From assembly GCA_012518745.1 (NCBI GenBank), contig JAAYRM010000076.1:1-42438 (forward strand): a DNA stretch of 42,438 nt. The letters are read 5' to 3'. The position numbers and the translations under genes are program-made. Shown here in pieces: positions 34,187 through 42,438 of this stretch; position 1 is the stretch's first letter; the number at the start of each line of letters is the position of its first letter. Source of the DNA: Tissierellia bacterium. Lineage in GTDB: Bacteria > Bacillota > Clostridia > Tissierellales > Tepidimicrobiaceae. Below the pieces are notes generated by a model, which did not search any database, was not told the DNA's origin, and saw only the letters and a program-made list of their open reading frames with translations.

Positions 34187-35602
34187 ATGAATTTGAAGGA
34201 AAAGAGAAAACCATATCTCTATGAGGCAATTCTATCCTTCGGTTTCCTGATAGTTGTCATGGCTATAAGTATTGCAAAATTTGAGGCGGATCCACATGTA
34301 CCGATGTTAATAGGGTCAGCTTTTGCAGCGCTTATGGCTATAAGGCTCGGATATAGCTGGGAGGAAATTGAAAAGAGCATGTTTGATGGCATCTATCAGG
34401 CATTGCAGGCAGTTATTATCCTTGCGGTAATTGGGGTGTTAATAGGAGTATGGCTAGAGGCTGGAGTGGTCCCAAGTATGATCTACTACGGTCTAAGCAT
34501 ATTGAGACCCAATATATTTCTAGTGGCCGCACTCATAATATGCTCTATCACATCCTTGGCAACGGGCACAAGCTGGGGAACCGCAGGCACCATAGGGCTA
34601 GCTCTTATGGGTATCGCCAGTGGTCTCGGGATACCGGCACCTATCGCAGCCGGGGCAGTTGTTTCGGGGGCATATTTTGGAGATAAACTATCTCCACTAT
34701 CCGATACTACCAACTTGGCACCAGCAGTTGCTGGAACAGATGTTTTCACCCATGTTAAATTCATGATATCAAGCACCGCAATAGTCTATGTACTTTCTAT
34801 GGCATTATATCTATTTATAGGTTTTAAATATACTAGCACTTCTGCGGATATGTCTTCGATAGCTGTAATAAAGGATGGGTTAGCTGCTTCCTTTAATATT
34901 TCACCATTTCTATTGATTCCGCCTCTAGCGGTAATAGTTTCAATAGCCTTTAAGGTTCCGGCTATCCCTGGTATAACCATTGGAATAGCATTGGGAATGA
35001 TAGAGGCATTTATATTCCAAGGCTCTACCTTAGGTAGTATATTGGATGCTAGCTATGGAGGGTTTGTCAGTGAGACTGGGTTAGAGGTAATAGATGAGCT
35101 ATTGACAGCTGGAGGATTGGATGGAATGATGTATTCTATATCCTTGACCATAATCGCTATGATGTTTGGTGGAATTATGGAGAAGACGGGACAGCTAGAG
35201 GTTATAGTAGATGTTATATTGAGAAAGGTAAGGAGCGCCACTGGATTGATAACCGCAACGGTAGCAACTTGTATATTCAGTAATGCTACTATGCCCGAAC
35301 AGTATATATCCATAGTGGTACCTGGTAGGATGTATGCTAATGCATACAAAAAGCAAGGATTGCATCCTAAGACATTATCTAATGCTCTCGAGTCTGCGGG
35401 AACCTTGACTTCTGCATTAATACCTTGGAATACCTGTGGAGTGTTTATGACGGGAATACTAGGGGTATCCACGCTTCAGTATGGAAAATGGGCATTTTTC
35501 AATTATTTGATGCCTGTTGCAGCAATTGTATTGAGCGTTGTAGGGGGATTGACTGTAGCAAAGATTGAGGATGATCCAGATACGGTAATAGAGACCAATT
35601 AG
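34187..35602 (+). CDS. nhaC: NhaC-family Na+/H+ antiporter (ornithine-cluster transporter)
   Basis: A 471-residue inner-membrane carrier with about 11-12 hydrophobic segments. ATGTSWGTAGTIG and GAYFGDKLSPLSDTTNLAP are hallmark loops of the NhaC group in the ion transporter superfamily. Genes of this family are recurrent members of clostridial ornithine clusters, so it may balance Na+ or exchange an amino acid product; the substrate cannot be read from sequence. It has its own promoter, good AAAGGGGAG site and a strong terminator. Confidence 0.88.
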   Translation: MNLKEKRKPYLYEAILSFGFLIVVMAISIAKFEADPHVPMLIGSAFAALMAIRLGYSWEEIEKSMFDGIYQALQAVIILAVIGVLIGVWLEAGVVPSMIYYGLSILRPNIFLVAALIICSITSLATGTSWGTAGTIGLALMGIASGLGIPAPIAAGAVVSGAYFGDKLSPLSDTTNLAPAVAGTDVFTHVKFMISSTAIVYVLSMALYLFIGFKYTSTSADMSSIAVIKDGLAASFNISPFLLIPPLAVIVSIAFKVPAIPGITIGIALGMIEAFIFQGSTLGSILDASYGGFVSETGLEVIDELLTAGGLDGMMYSISLTIIAMMFGGIMEKTGQLEVIVDVILRKVRSATGLITATVATCIFSNATMPEQYISIVVPGRMYANAYKKQGLHPKTLSNALESAGTLTSALIPWNTCGVFMTGILGVSTLQYGKWAFFNYLMPVAAIVLSVVGGLTVAKIEDDPDTVIETN

Positions 35603-35612
35603 GATATATTGG

Positions 35613-35643
35613 CCGGGTGGGGGTTAATCCCCATCCGGTTTTT
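35613..35643 (+). terminator. intrinsic terminator after nhaC
   Basis: CCGGGTGGGG pairs with CCCCATCCGG (10 bp, one G-T) around a GTTAAT loop and is followed by five T residues. It ends the ornithine module. Confidence 0.9.
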
Positions 35644-35655
35644 AAATGGGTTTTA

Positions 35656-35684
35656 TTGACTAAGGAAACCATTTAATATACCAT
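35656..35684 (+). promoter_or_regulatory. sigma-A type promoter for rarA
   Basis: TTGACT (35656-35661) and TATACC (35679-35684) are 17 bases apart, ending 35 bases before the rarA start codon. Confidence 0.52.
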
Positions 35685-35719
35685 GAATGTTAATAGATAA
35701 GGGATGAATAGGTGATGAT

Positions 35720-37045
35720 ATGGATCTATTTACTTTGAATATGGAAAACCAATTAAAAAAGGATGCTCCCCTAGCGGATAGGATGAGACCGACATCCATA
35801 TCCGAATTTGTGGGCCAAAGCCATATATTGGGCGAAGGTAAATTTTTAGATAGGGCCATAAAGGCGGATAGAATAAATTCCATGGTGCTTTATGGGCCAC
35901 CGGGAACGGGAAAGACTACCCTAGCCATGATAATCGCAAATACTACAGATATGAATTTTAAGAAGTTATCGGCTGTTACCTCTGGAGTAAAGGATATAAG
36001 GAGGATAATTGGAGAGGCTGAGGAGGATTTAAAGCTCTATAATAAGAGAACAATCCTCTTTATAGATGAGATACATAGATTTAACAAGGCCCAGCAGGAT
36101 GCATTGCTTCCCTTTGTTGAAAGGGGGATAATTATATTGATTGGGGCCACCACGGAAAACCCCTATTTTGAGGTGAACAAGGCACTTCTATCGAGGATGA
36201 TGGTTATACCTTTAAATCCCCTTGGGGATGAGGATATATCCCTATTGATAGAGAGGGGATTGAAGGATAGCAAAAAGGGGCTGGGAGGGTATAGGGTGGA
36301 GATCGATAGGGAGGCAGTAGATTACCTCATTAGCATCTCCGATGGGGATGGAAGGGCAGCATTGAATTCATTGGAGATAGGGGTCCTTTCCACTCCCAAA
36401 GATGATAGGGGTATAATCCATATCGATTTGGATACAATAAGGGAATGTATATTGGTGAAATCGGCTAGGTATGATAAGGGTGGAAATGAACATTATGATA
36501 CCATTTCTGCGTTTATTAAAAGCATCAGGGGCACTGACCCAGATGCAACCCTCTATTGGTTGGCCAAGATGATAGATGCCGGCGAGGATCCCAAGTTCAT
36601 AGCTAGGAGGATAATCATAGCAGCATCGGAGGATGTGGGGAATGCAGACCCTCGGGCCTTGAATGTGGCGGTGTCGGCCTTTAAAGCCATCGATGCAATT
36701 GGAATGCCGGAGGGTAGAATAATACTAGCACAGGCGGCCCTATATGTGGCCTGTGCTCCTAAAAGCAATGCTGCATATATCGGCATCGATGAGGCGTTGA
36801 AAGATGTAAGGGAGAAAAAAATTGGGGAGGTACCCGGGCATTTAAAGGAGGCCTCATATGCGGGGGCCAGCAAATTAGGCCATGGAAAGGGATATAGATA
36901 CCCTCATGATTATAGGCGAGGCTATGTTAAACAGAGGTATTTACCAGAGGAGTTAATGGATGCCAATTATTACAGACCGACTGAAAATGGATATGAGGGA
37001 AGGATAAGGGAATATTTAAAAAACCTATTTGACAAAGATGGATAA
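35720..37045 (+). CDS. rarA: replication-associated recombination protein A (MgsA/RarA AAA+ ATPase)
   Basis: Clamp-loader-like AAA+ ATPase acting at stalled replication forks with SSB. The 441 residues show the N-terminal LADRMRPTSISEFVGQ, Walker A GPPGTGKTT, Walker B LFIDEIHRFNK, sensor GATTENP and the RarA C-terminal domain with KSIRGTDPDATLYWLA and the final YRYPHDY segment. ATG 35720 follows AGGTGA. The stop codon lies within the promoter of the next transcript. Confidence 0.96.
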   Translation: MDLFTLNMENQLKKDAPLADRMRPTSISEFVGQSHILGEGKFLDRAIKADRINSMVLYGPPGTGKTTLAMIIANTTDMNFKKLSAVTSGVKDIRRIIGEAEEDLKLYNKRTILFIDEIHRFNKAQQDALLPFVERGIIILIGATTENPYFEVNKALLSRMMVIPLNPLGDEDISLLIERGLKDSKKGLGGYRVEIDREAVDYLISISDGDGRAALNSLEIGVLSTPKDDRGIIHIDLDTIRECILVKSARYDKGGNEHYDTISAFIKSIRGTDPDATLYWLAKMIDAGEDPKFIARRIIIAASEDVGNADPRALNVAVSAFKAIDAIGMPEGRIILAQAALYVACAPKSNAAYIGIDEALKDVREKKIGEVPGHLKEASYAGASKLGHGKGYRYPHDYRRGYVKQRYLPEELMDANYYRPTENGYEGRIREYLKNLFDKDG

Positions 37046-37057
37046 TATAACTATAAT
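37029..37057 (+). promoter_or_regulatory. consensus sigma-A promoter for the asnS T-box transcript
   Basis: TTGACA (37029-37034) and TATAAT (37052-37057) are both perfect and 17 bases apart. The promoter overlaps the end of rarA and leads straight into the T-box leader. Confidence 0.9.
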
Positions 37058-37063
37058 ATTATA

Positions 37064-37315
37064 AAGTTCATATGGACTATGATGGGAAGAGTAGATATGG
37101 GCAGTTGATTTCAGGGAGTCAAAGTAGAGTGAGAATTTGGCACAACCCTATATTGAAGAACATCCCTGAGTCTCTTGGCCGAGTTCATCGGAAGGTAGGC
37201 CTAGACGGATACATAACCGTTATTATGACATTATGTACTTATACTAAAGAGGCTATATATAGCAAATAGGGTGGTACCGCGAACCTTTCGTCCCTTGAGG
37301 ATGGAAGGTTTTTTT
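37064..37315 (+). promoter_or_regulatory. T-box riboswitch (tRNA-Asn) upstream of asnS
   Basis: The 250-base leader contains the invariant T-box AGGGTGGTACCGCG (37268-37281) and stem I elements (GGGAAGAGTAG at 37084, with CATCCCTGAG at 37161 on the far side). The triplet before ATCCC in the specifier loop is AAC (37159-37161), an asparagine codon, matching asnS. The terminator stem is 37282-37293 with 37299-37310, followed by a T-run. Uncharged tRNA-Asn should favour the antiterminator. Short frames in this region are not genes. Confidence 0.92.
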
Positions 37316-37342
37316 AATGAATACAATGGGAGGAGAGTATAT

Positions 37343-38731
37343 ATGAAGGTGGACATAAGAAGTATATTTAAGGATTCCAGCAGGTATGTGGATCGGGAAA
37401 TAGTAGTTGAGGGTTGGATTAGAACAATCAGATCCTCTAAAAAATTTGGGTTCATCGAGATAAATGATGGGACTTTCTTTGGGAATTTACAGATAGTAAT
37501 AGGTGAAGATTTGGAAAACTTTGATGAGGTGAGAAAGTTTTCCATAAGCAGTGCAATAATGGTGAGGGGAAAATTAATAGCGACGCCGGATGCAAAGCAG
37601 CCCTTTGAGATTCAGGCAGAGGAAGTGAGGATGGAGGGAGTTTCAGATGGCGGCTATCCATTGCAGAAGAAAAGGCATTCCTTTGAATACTTAAGGACTA
37701 TAGCCCATCTAAGGCCGAGGGCCAATACGTTTAATGCCGTCTTTAGGGTAAGATCCCTGATATCCTATGCTATCCATAAGTTTTTCCAGGAAAGGGATTT
37801 TGTCCATGTCCATACCCCCATCATAACTAGTAGCGATGCTGAGGGAGCTGGAGATATGTTTAGGGTTACGACTTTAGATTTAGCAGATGCCCCATTGGAT
37901 GAGGATAAAAAGGTCGATTATGGGAAGGATTTCTTTGGCAAGGGCACTTATTTAACCGTCAGCGGTCAGTTGGAGGCTGAGGCCTATGCGCTGGCATTTA
38001 AAAATGTCTATACATTTGGACCCACCTTCAGATCGGAAAATTCCAACACCCCAAGACATGCAGCGGAGTTTTGGATGATAGAGCCGGAAATAGCATTTGC
38101 AGATTTGAAGGATAATATGAACTTGGGCGAGGATATGATGAAATATATTATAAGCTATGTTATGGAAAATGCTCCTGAGGAGATGGAGTTCTTCAATTCT
38201 TTCATAGATAAGGGACTTATCGATAGATTGGAAAACATAGTGAATTCAGATTTTGCCTGCATCACATATACCGAAGCTATAGATATTCTCAAAAAATCCA
38301 AAGAGGAGTTTCAATACCCAGTTGAATGGGGTATAGATCTTCAGACGGAACACGAGAGATATATATCGGAGAGGATCTTTAAAGGGCCGGTATTCGTTAC
38401 CGATTACCCCAAGGATATCAAGGCCTTCTATATGAGGCTGAATGACGATGAAAAAACTGTAGCTGCAATGGATCTCTTGGTTCCGGGGGTTGGGGAAATT
38501 ATCGGAGGAAGTCAGAGGGAGGAAAGGTTAGATATATTGGAGAGAAGAATTGGTGAGATGGGTATGGATATAGAGGATTATTGGTGGTACCTGGAATTGA
38601 GGAAGTACGGTGGGGTTAAGCATGCTGGATATGGTCTGGGATTTGAAAGGGCTATAATGTATATGACTGGAATGAAGAATATCAGGGATGTCATACCCTT
38701 CCCGAGGACGGTTGGATCGGCAGAATTTTAA
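37343..38731 (+). CDS. asnS: asparaginyl-tRNA synthetase
   Basis: Class IIb synthetase of 462 residues. The N-terminal OB fold (VVEGWIRTIRSSKKFGFIEI) reads the anticodon. The catalytic core has motif 2 (FGPTFRSENSNTPRHAAEFW) and motif 3 (GLGFERAIMYMTG), with TVSGQLEAEAYALA typical of AsnS/AspS. ATG 37343 is chosen from GGGAGGAG seven bases upstream; an upstream in-frame reading from 37271 lies within the terminator of the T-box. The Asn specifier in the leader supports AsnS over AspS. Confidence 0.96.
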   Translation: MKVDIRSIFKDSSRYVDREIVVEGWIRTIRSSKKFGFIEINDGTFFGNLQIVIGEDLENFDEVRKFSISSAIMVRGKLIATPDAKQPFEIQAEEVRMEGVSDGGYPLQKKRHSFEYLRTIAHLRPRANTFNAVFRVRSLISYAIHKFFQERDFVHVHTPIITSSDAEGAGDMFRVTTLDLADAPLDEDKKVDYGKDFFGKGTYLTVSGQLEAEAYALAFKNVYTFGPTFRSENSNTPRHAAEFWMIEPEIAFADLKDNMNLGEDMMKYIISYVMENAPEEMEFFNSFIDKGLIDRLENIVNSDFACITYTEAIDILKKSKEEFQYPVEWGIDLQTEHERYISERIFKGPVFVTDYPKDIKAFYMRLNDDEKTVAAMDLLVPGVGEIIGGSQREERLDILERRIGEMGMDIEDYWWYLELRKYGGVKHAGYGLGFERAIMYMTGMKNIRDVIPFPRTVGSAEF

Positions 38732-38738
38732 AAAATTC

Positions 38739-38767
38739 TTGATTTCATCCGTTATTTCTGCTATACT
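38739..38767 (+). promoter_or_regulatory. sigma-A promoter for the leuS T-box transcript
   Basis: TTGATT (38739-38744) and TATACT (38762-38767) lie 17 bases apart with a TGC extended -10 element, just after the asnS stop. Confidence 0.75.
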
Positions 38768-38773
38768 TATTCT

Positions 38774-39017
38774 TAATTTCATAGAAGCTGTGATGGGAAG
38801 TAGTAGATCTTAAATCGATTGCAGAGAGCTATTGGTTGGTGGGAAATAGTATTGATCGGGATTGAACTCATCCCTGAGTTATCAAGGTGAAGGATAGTAG
38901 TCTTGATCGGATGGATATCGTTAATTATCCCTAAGTGGATGGGCTATATAACCCATCAATTAGGGTGGTACCGCGAAAACAACCTTTCGTCTCTATATTT
39001 GACGAAGGGTTTTTTTA
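38774..39017 (+). promoter_or_regulatory. T-box riboswitch (tRNA-Leu) upstream of leuS
   Basis: This fills the 318-base gap between asnS and leuS. It has the T-box AGGGTGGTACCGCG (38962-38975), the stem I landmarks GGGAAGTAGTAG and CATCCCTGAG, and a specifier triplet CTC (38867-38869), a leucine codon. The terminator is an 11-bp stem with one wobble (38981-38991 with 39001-39011), followed by a T-run. An in-frame extension of leuS from 38903 runs through this RNA and is not coding. Confidence 0.92.
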
Positions 39018-39049
39018 TATTTTGTATAAAAATTGAGGAGGTAAAAAGA

Positions 39050-41461
39050 TTGGTGAAATATAGTCCAAGGGAGATAGAGAGGAAATGGCAGGATATATGG
39101 GAAGAGAGAGGAGTATTTAAGACTGGCGAGGATAGATCGAAGCCTAAGTTTTTCGCATTGGTGGAATTCCCCTATCCATCGGGGGAAGGGCTTCATGTTG
39201 GACATCCAAGGCCATATACGGCCCTAGATATACTTGCGAGGAAGAGAAGGATGGAGGGATATAATGTCCTATTCCCCATGGGATGGGATGCCTTTGGCCT
39301 ACCCACGGAGAATTTTGCTATCCAGCATAAAATTCACCCCAGGGATGTAACAAGGAGGAATGTAGCTAGATTTAAAGAGCAATTGAAATCCATAGGTTTT
39401 TCCTTCGATTGGTCTAGGGAGGTCAATACTACCGATCCAAGCTATTATAAATGGACCCAATGGATATTTATAAAGCTATTCGAACAAGGGTTAGCCTATA
39501 AGCATGAGATGCCCATAAATTGGTGTACATCCTGTAAGATAGGCCTTGCTAATGAAGAGGTAGTAGCTGGAGCCTGCGAGCGCTGTGGTGGAGAGGTGGT
39601 AAGAAGGGTCAAAAATCAATGGATGTTAAGGATTACCGAATATGCCGATAGGTTGATCGATGATCTAGATACCGTGGATTATATAGACAGGGTTAAGACT
39701 CAACAGACCAACTGGATTGGGCGTTCCTATGGAATGGATGTAAAATTCCAATTGAGTGGCAGGGATGATCATCTAGAGGTATTTACCACCAGGCCGGATA
39801 CCCTATATGGAGCAACTTATATGGTTATAGCTGCCGAGCATCCATTATTGGATAAGTATAGGGATGATATAGGGAATATGGATGAGATAATTAGATATCA
39901 AGAATATGCTAGCAAGAAATCGGATTTTGAACGTACTGAATTATCCAAGGAAAAAACCGGTGTGGAGATAGAAGGATTGAAAGCTATAAATCCAGTGACC
40001 CAAAAGGAGATACCCATATGGATATCGGATTATGTGCTTATGAGCTATGGCACAGGTGCTATCATGGCGGTTCCAGCCCATGATACCAGGGACTGGGAAT
40101 TTGCTAAGGAATTCAACCTGCCCATAGTGGAGGTAGTTGAAGGTGGTAATATAGATGAGGGGGCATATACCGATACGGAATCCGGGATATTGATTAATTC
40201 TGAGTTGATAAATGGTTTGAATGTGGAGGATGCGATAGATAAAATAAGCGGATGGCTAGAGCAAAGGGATCTGGGCATTAGGAAGACCAACTACAAGTTG
40301 AGGGATTGGGTATTCTCTCGCCAAAGATACTGGGGTGAGCCCATACCATTGGTATATTGCGATAGATGTGGATGGGTTCCTATACCAGAGGATGAATTAC
40401 CTCTAGAGCTACCCGATGTTGAAAATTATGAGCCGACCGATACAGGAGAATCCCCTCTGGCCAATATAAGGGATTGGGTGAAGACCACCTGCCCTAAATG
40501 TGGGGGAGAAGCGGAGAGGGAAACGGATACGATGCCCCAATGGGCTGGTTCATCCTGGTATTTTCTAAGGTATATAGATCCTAAGAACACGGAGCATCTG
40601 GCGGATGATGAGAAGTTAAACTACTGGTTGCCGGTAGATTGGTATAATGGCGGAATGGAACATACTACATTGCATCTATTGTATTCTAGATTTTGGCACA
40701 AGTTCCTATATGATATAGGGGTGGTACCTTGCAATGAACCCTATGCCAAGAGGACATCCCATGGTATGATATTGGGTGAAAATAGCGAGAAGATGTCCAA
40801 ATCCAGGGGGAACGTGGTGAACCCCGATGATATAGTGGATGAATATGGGGCGGATACCTTGAGAGCCTATGAGATGTTCATAGGGGATTTTGAGCAGTCG
40901 GTACCATGGTTGGAAGATGGTGTTAGAGGGTGTAGAAGGTACCTAGAAAGGGTTTGGAGGCTGCAGGATATAGTTATAGGTGGGGATGAGTATTCCGATG
41001 AGATGGAGACCAGCATCCATAAGACCATCAAAAAGGTGACTGAGGATTACGAAACATTAAAGTTCAATACCGCTATAGCTGCCTTGATGAGCTTATTAAA
41101 TGAATTCAATGATCATGGTAGTATGACCAAGGCCGATCTAAGGACCTACTTAATACTATTAAATCCGGTAGCACCCCATATAACCGAAGAACTATGGGAT
41201 ATCATGGGCTTTGGTGGTATGCTAAATGAACAGACATGGCCTGAACACGATGAGGCTAAGATTCAAGAGGATATCATCGAGATGCCGGTACAGGTTAATG
41301 GAAGGGTTAGGGGTACGATCAGCATTGGAGTAGATGCTGATCAGGTGGCGGCTAGGAAGATGGCCGAAGAAAATGAAGCTATTCAGAGACATTTGGAGGG
41401 AAAACAGGTTATAAAGGAGATATTTATACCTGGAAGAATATATAATATAGTTGTAAAATAG
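39050..41461 (+). CDS. leuS: leucyl-tRNA synthetase
   Basis: Class Ia synthetase, 803 residues. It has the HIGH-type motif HVGHP (49-53), the CP1 editing domain (TTRPDTLYGATYMVIA and YGTGAIMAVPAHDTRD), the zinc-type Cys pairs in CTSCKIG and CERCGG, and the KMSKS loop (EKMSKSRGNVVNPD). The start is TTG 39050, eight bases after GGAGG (39037-39041); GTG 39053 is the next codon and an alternative. The C-terminal domain ends in KEIFIPGRIYNIVVK. Expression is expected to follow the tRNA-Leu T-box. Confidence 0.96.
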   Translation: MVKYSPREIERKWQDIWEERGVFKTGEDRSKPKFFALVEFPYPSGEGLHVGHPRPYTALDILARKRRMEGYNVLFPMGWDAFGLPTENFAIQHKIHPRDVTRRNVARFKEQLKSIGFSFDWSREVNTTDPSYYKWTQWIFIKLFEQGLAYKHEMPINWCTSCKIGLANEEVVAGACERCGGEVVRRVKNQWMLRITEYADRLIDDLDTVDYIDRVKTQQTNWIGRSYGMDVKFQLSGRDDHLEVFTTRPDTLYGATYMVIAAEHPLLDKYRDDIGNMDEIIRYQEYASKKSDFERTELSKEKTGVEIEGLKAINPVTQKEIPIWISDYVLMSYGTGAIMAVPAHDTRDWEFAKEFNLPIVEVVEGGNIDEGAYTDTESGILINSELINGLNVEDAIDKISGWLEQRDLGIRKTNYKLRDWVFSRQRYWGEPIPLVYCDRCGWVPIPEDELPLELPDVENYEPTDTGESPLANIRDWVKTTCPKCGGEAERETDTMPQWAGSSWYFLRYIDPKNTEHLADDEKLNYWLPVDWYNGGMEHTTLHLLYSRFWHKFLYDIGVVPCNEPYAKRTSHGMILGENSEKMSKSRGNVVNPDDIVDEYGADTLRAYEMFIGDFEQSVPWLEDGVRGCRRYLERVWRLQDIVIGGDEYSDEMETSIHKTIKKVTEDYETLKFNTAIAALMSLLNEFNDHGSMTKADLRTYLILLNPVAPHITEELWDIMGFGGMLNEQTWPEHDEAKIQEDIIEMPVQVNGRVRGTISIGVDADQVAARKMAEENEAIQRHLEGKQVIKEIFIPGRIYNIVVK

Positions 41462-41483
41462 AATAGAATATGTAACAATAGTT

Positions 41484-41514
41484 TTGCTATGCTATCGGCA
41501 TAGCAAGATTATTT
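41484..41514 (+). terminator. probable terminator hairpin after leuS
   Basis: TTGCTATGC and GCATAGCAA form a perfect 9-bp stem with loop TATCG, followed by GATTATTTT. The T-run is broken, so termination may be incomplete. Confidence 0.55.
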
Positions 41515-41530
41515 TGACCGGGGGGATCAT

Positions 41531-42358
41531 ATGTCGAAAATAAAAATAGTTACGGATAGCACGGGCTATATTAAAAAGGAATTTGCAGATAGGGAAGATA
41601 TATCTATAGTAGAATTAAATTATTCTTTTGATGATGAGATTTGCAAGGAAGGATTTCCGGGAGAATTTCAGGGTTTCTTCGATAGGCTAAGCGATACCGA
41701 ACTGTTTCCCACCACATCGCAACCATCGAGTGGGGAATTCCTATCGGAATTTGAAAGGGCCTTCAGGGAGGGATATGAGCATATAATAGTCATTCTTCTG
41801 TCCTCTAAATTGAGTGGTACCTATAATAGCGCCCTATTGGCTAAGAATATGTTAGAGGATGAGCGAATTACCGTTATCGATTCCATGCAGGCTGCCTCCA
41901 ACCTTAGATTTTTAGTAGAGGATGCCCTTGATATGGCCAAGCAGAATAGGACTGTAGATGAAATAGTATCCCATATAGAGAATAGGAAACGAGATATGTC
42001 CATATACGTCACCGTGGATACCTTGGAGTATTTAAGGAGGGGGGGTAGGCTTACTGGCCTGCAATCCGCCTTAGGAGAGGTGCTCAATATAAGACCTATA
42101 ATTCAGATGGAAGATGGGGAATTGGAGTTGCTTGAAAAGGTACGGGGCAAAAATAAGGCTATAAAGAGCATCATAGCAAAGGTACCAAAGAGTGTTCAGA
42201 AAATAGGGATATGTCATATATTCAATGAAGATGAATCCATAAAGTTAAGAAAGGATTTAAAATCAAGGTTTGATGGAGTTGAAATATCCATCGATGAATT
42301 GGGACCTGTAATAGGATGCCATCTGGGACCTAAAGCTATAGGTATATGCTTTTATTAG
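41531..42358 (+). CDS. DegV family fatty acid-binding protein
   Basis: A 275-residue member of the DegV (FakB-like) family, which binds a fatty acid for phosphorylation by FakA. The N-terminal IKIVTDSTGYI, the TTSQPSSGEFL motif, LSSKLSGTYNSALLA, the LRRGGRLTG segment and the C-terminal HLGPKAIGICFY are all present. No fakA is nearby, so the partner must be elsewhere. The start follows GGGGGG by five bases. Confidence 0.93.
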   Translation: MSKIKIVTDSTGYIKKEFADREDISIVELNYSFDDEICKEGFPGEFQGFFDRLSDTELFPTTSQPSSGEFLSEFERAFREGYEHIIVILLSSKLSGTYNSALLAKNMLEDERITVIDSMQAASNLRFLVEDALDMAKQNRTVDEIVSHIENRKRDMSIYVTVDTLEYLRRGGRLTGLQSALGEVLNIRPIIQMEDGELELLEKVRGKNKAIKSIIAKVPKSVQKIGICHIFNEDESIKLRKDLKSRFDGVEISIDELGPVIGCHLGPKAIGICFY

Positions 42359-42396
42359 GTAGTTGCACATGGCAATGTATATTTTCAATAAAGCTA

Positions 42397-42405
42397 TGAT
42401 ATAAT
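42397..42405 (+). promoter_or_regulatory. extended -10 promoter candidate near the window end
   Basis: TGATATAAT is a perfect extended -10 element 40 bases after degV; AAAAGGTAGG follows shortly. It probably serves a gene beyond the window. No -35 box is seen at normal spacing. Confidence 0.4.
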
Positions 42406-42438
42406 TATAACAAAAGGTAGGCAGCATAATATTTTGGG

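Noticed and set aside
37072..37269. 65-residue reading frame before asnS
   Set aside because: It lies wholly within the T-box leader and matches no protein pattern.
38903..39049. 49-residue N-terminal extension of leuS
   Set aside because: It runs through the T-box and terminator; the ribosome-binding site and family alignment place the start at 39050.
1..42438. Genome-wide reassignment of TGA to glycine
   Set aside because: aroC, aroB, pduL, yfmF and others end at TGA exactly where the family ends, often overlapping the next start, so TGA is a stop here.
1..42438. Mobile elements, CRISPR arrays, tRNA or rRNA genes
   Set aside because: No transposase or integrase frames, no regular repeat-spacer pattern, and no tRNA-like cloverleaf or rRNA stretch were recognised in the gaps.

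Overview
The window is a stretch of chromosome from a low-GC, endospore-forming Firmicute, most likely a strictly anaerobic, amino-acid-fermenting clostridium (a Tissierellia- or Peptostreptococcales-like lineage is a guess). The reasons are strong Shine-Dalgarno sites, T-box leaders, the mraZ-to-ftsZ cluster followed by spoIIGA-sigE-sigG, and genes for B12-dependent ornithine degradation. Nearly everything reads on the + strand; only ychF is on the - strand. I see no tRNA, rRNA, CRISPR array, insertion sequence or prophage gene.

Layout. (1) 1-2446: end of a shikimate operon (aroC 3' end, aroB, aroA). (2) 2449-3787: pduL-deoC behind its own promoter, ending in a bidirectional terminator shared with convergent ychF. 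(3) 5077-9053: a YhcN/YlaJ-like sporulation lipoprotein, the M16 pair yfmF/yfmH, and lgt. (4) 9195-24696: the division and cell-wall cluster: MraZ box, mraZ, rsmH, ftsL, PASTA penicillin-binding protein, murE, mraY, murD, ftsW/spoVE, murG, murA, ftsQ, two DUF881 proteins, small basic protein, ftsZ. murF and ftsA are absent from it. (5) 24709-27645: spoIIGA, sigE, sigG, ylmC/ymxH. (6) 27647-28931: nrdR and pgeF. (7) 29022-35643: ornithine module: oraS, oraE, a MutL/GlmL-like ATPase, ornithine racemase, NhaC-type antiporter. The usual partners ord, ortA and ortB are not here. (8) 35656-42358: rarA, T-box-asnS, T-box-leuS, degV.

How the parts work together. Regions 4 and 5 join lipid II synthesis, septation and the mother-cell/forespore sigma cascade. 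MurE carries the DNPR motif of meso-diaminopimelate-type enzymes. The ornithine module would racemise L-ornithine (Orr) and convert D-ornithine to 2,4-diaminopentanoate (OraS/OraE, with B12 and PLP), with the MutL-like ATPase as probable helper and NhaC for ion balance or transport.

The most striking observation is in oraE. The frame is interrupted by a single in-frame TGA at 31442-31444, then continues for 52 family-like codons to a second TGA that overlaps the next start codon (ATGA). The stop cuts off the GG-containing end of the B12-binding domain. It may be a sequencing error, a recent nonsense mutation, or a recoded or read-through codon; sequence alone cannot decide. Other notable items are hairpins that would bury the ribosome-binding sites of murA and ylmC, a textbook MraZ operator, four consecutive TTG starts in the division cluster, and two T-box leaders whose specifier triplets (AAC, CTC) match asnS and leuS.
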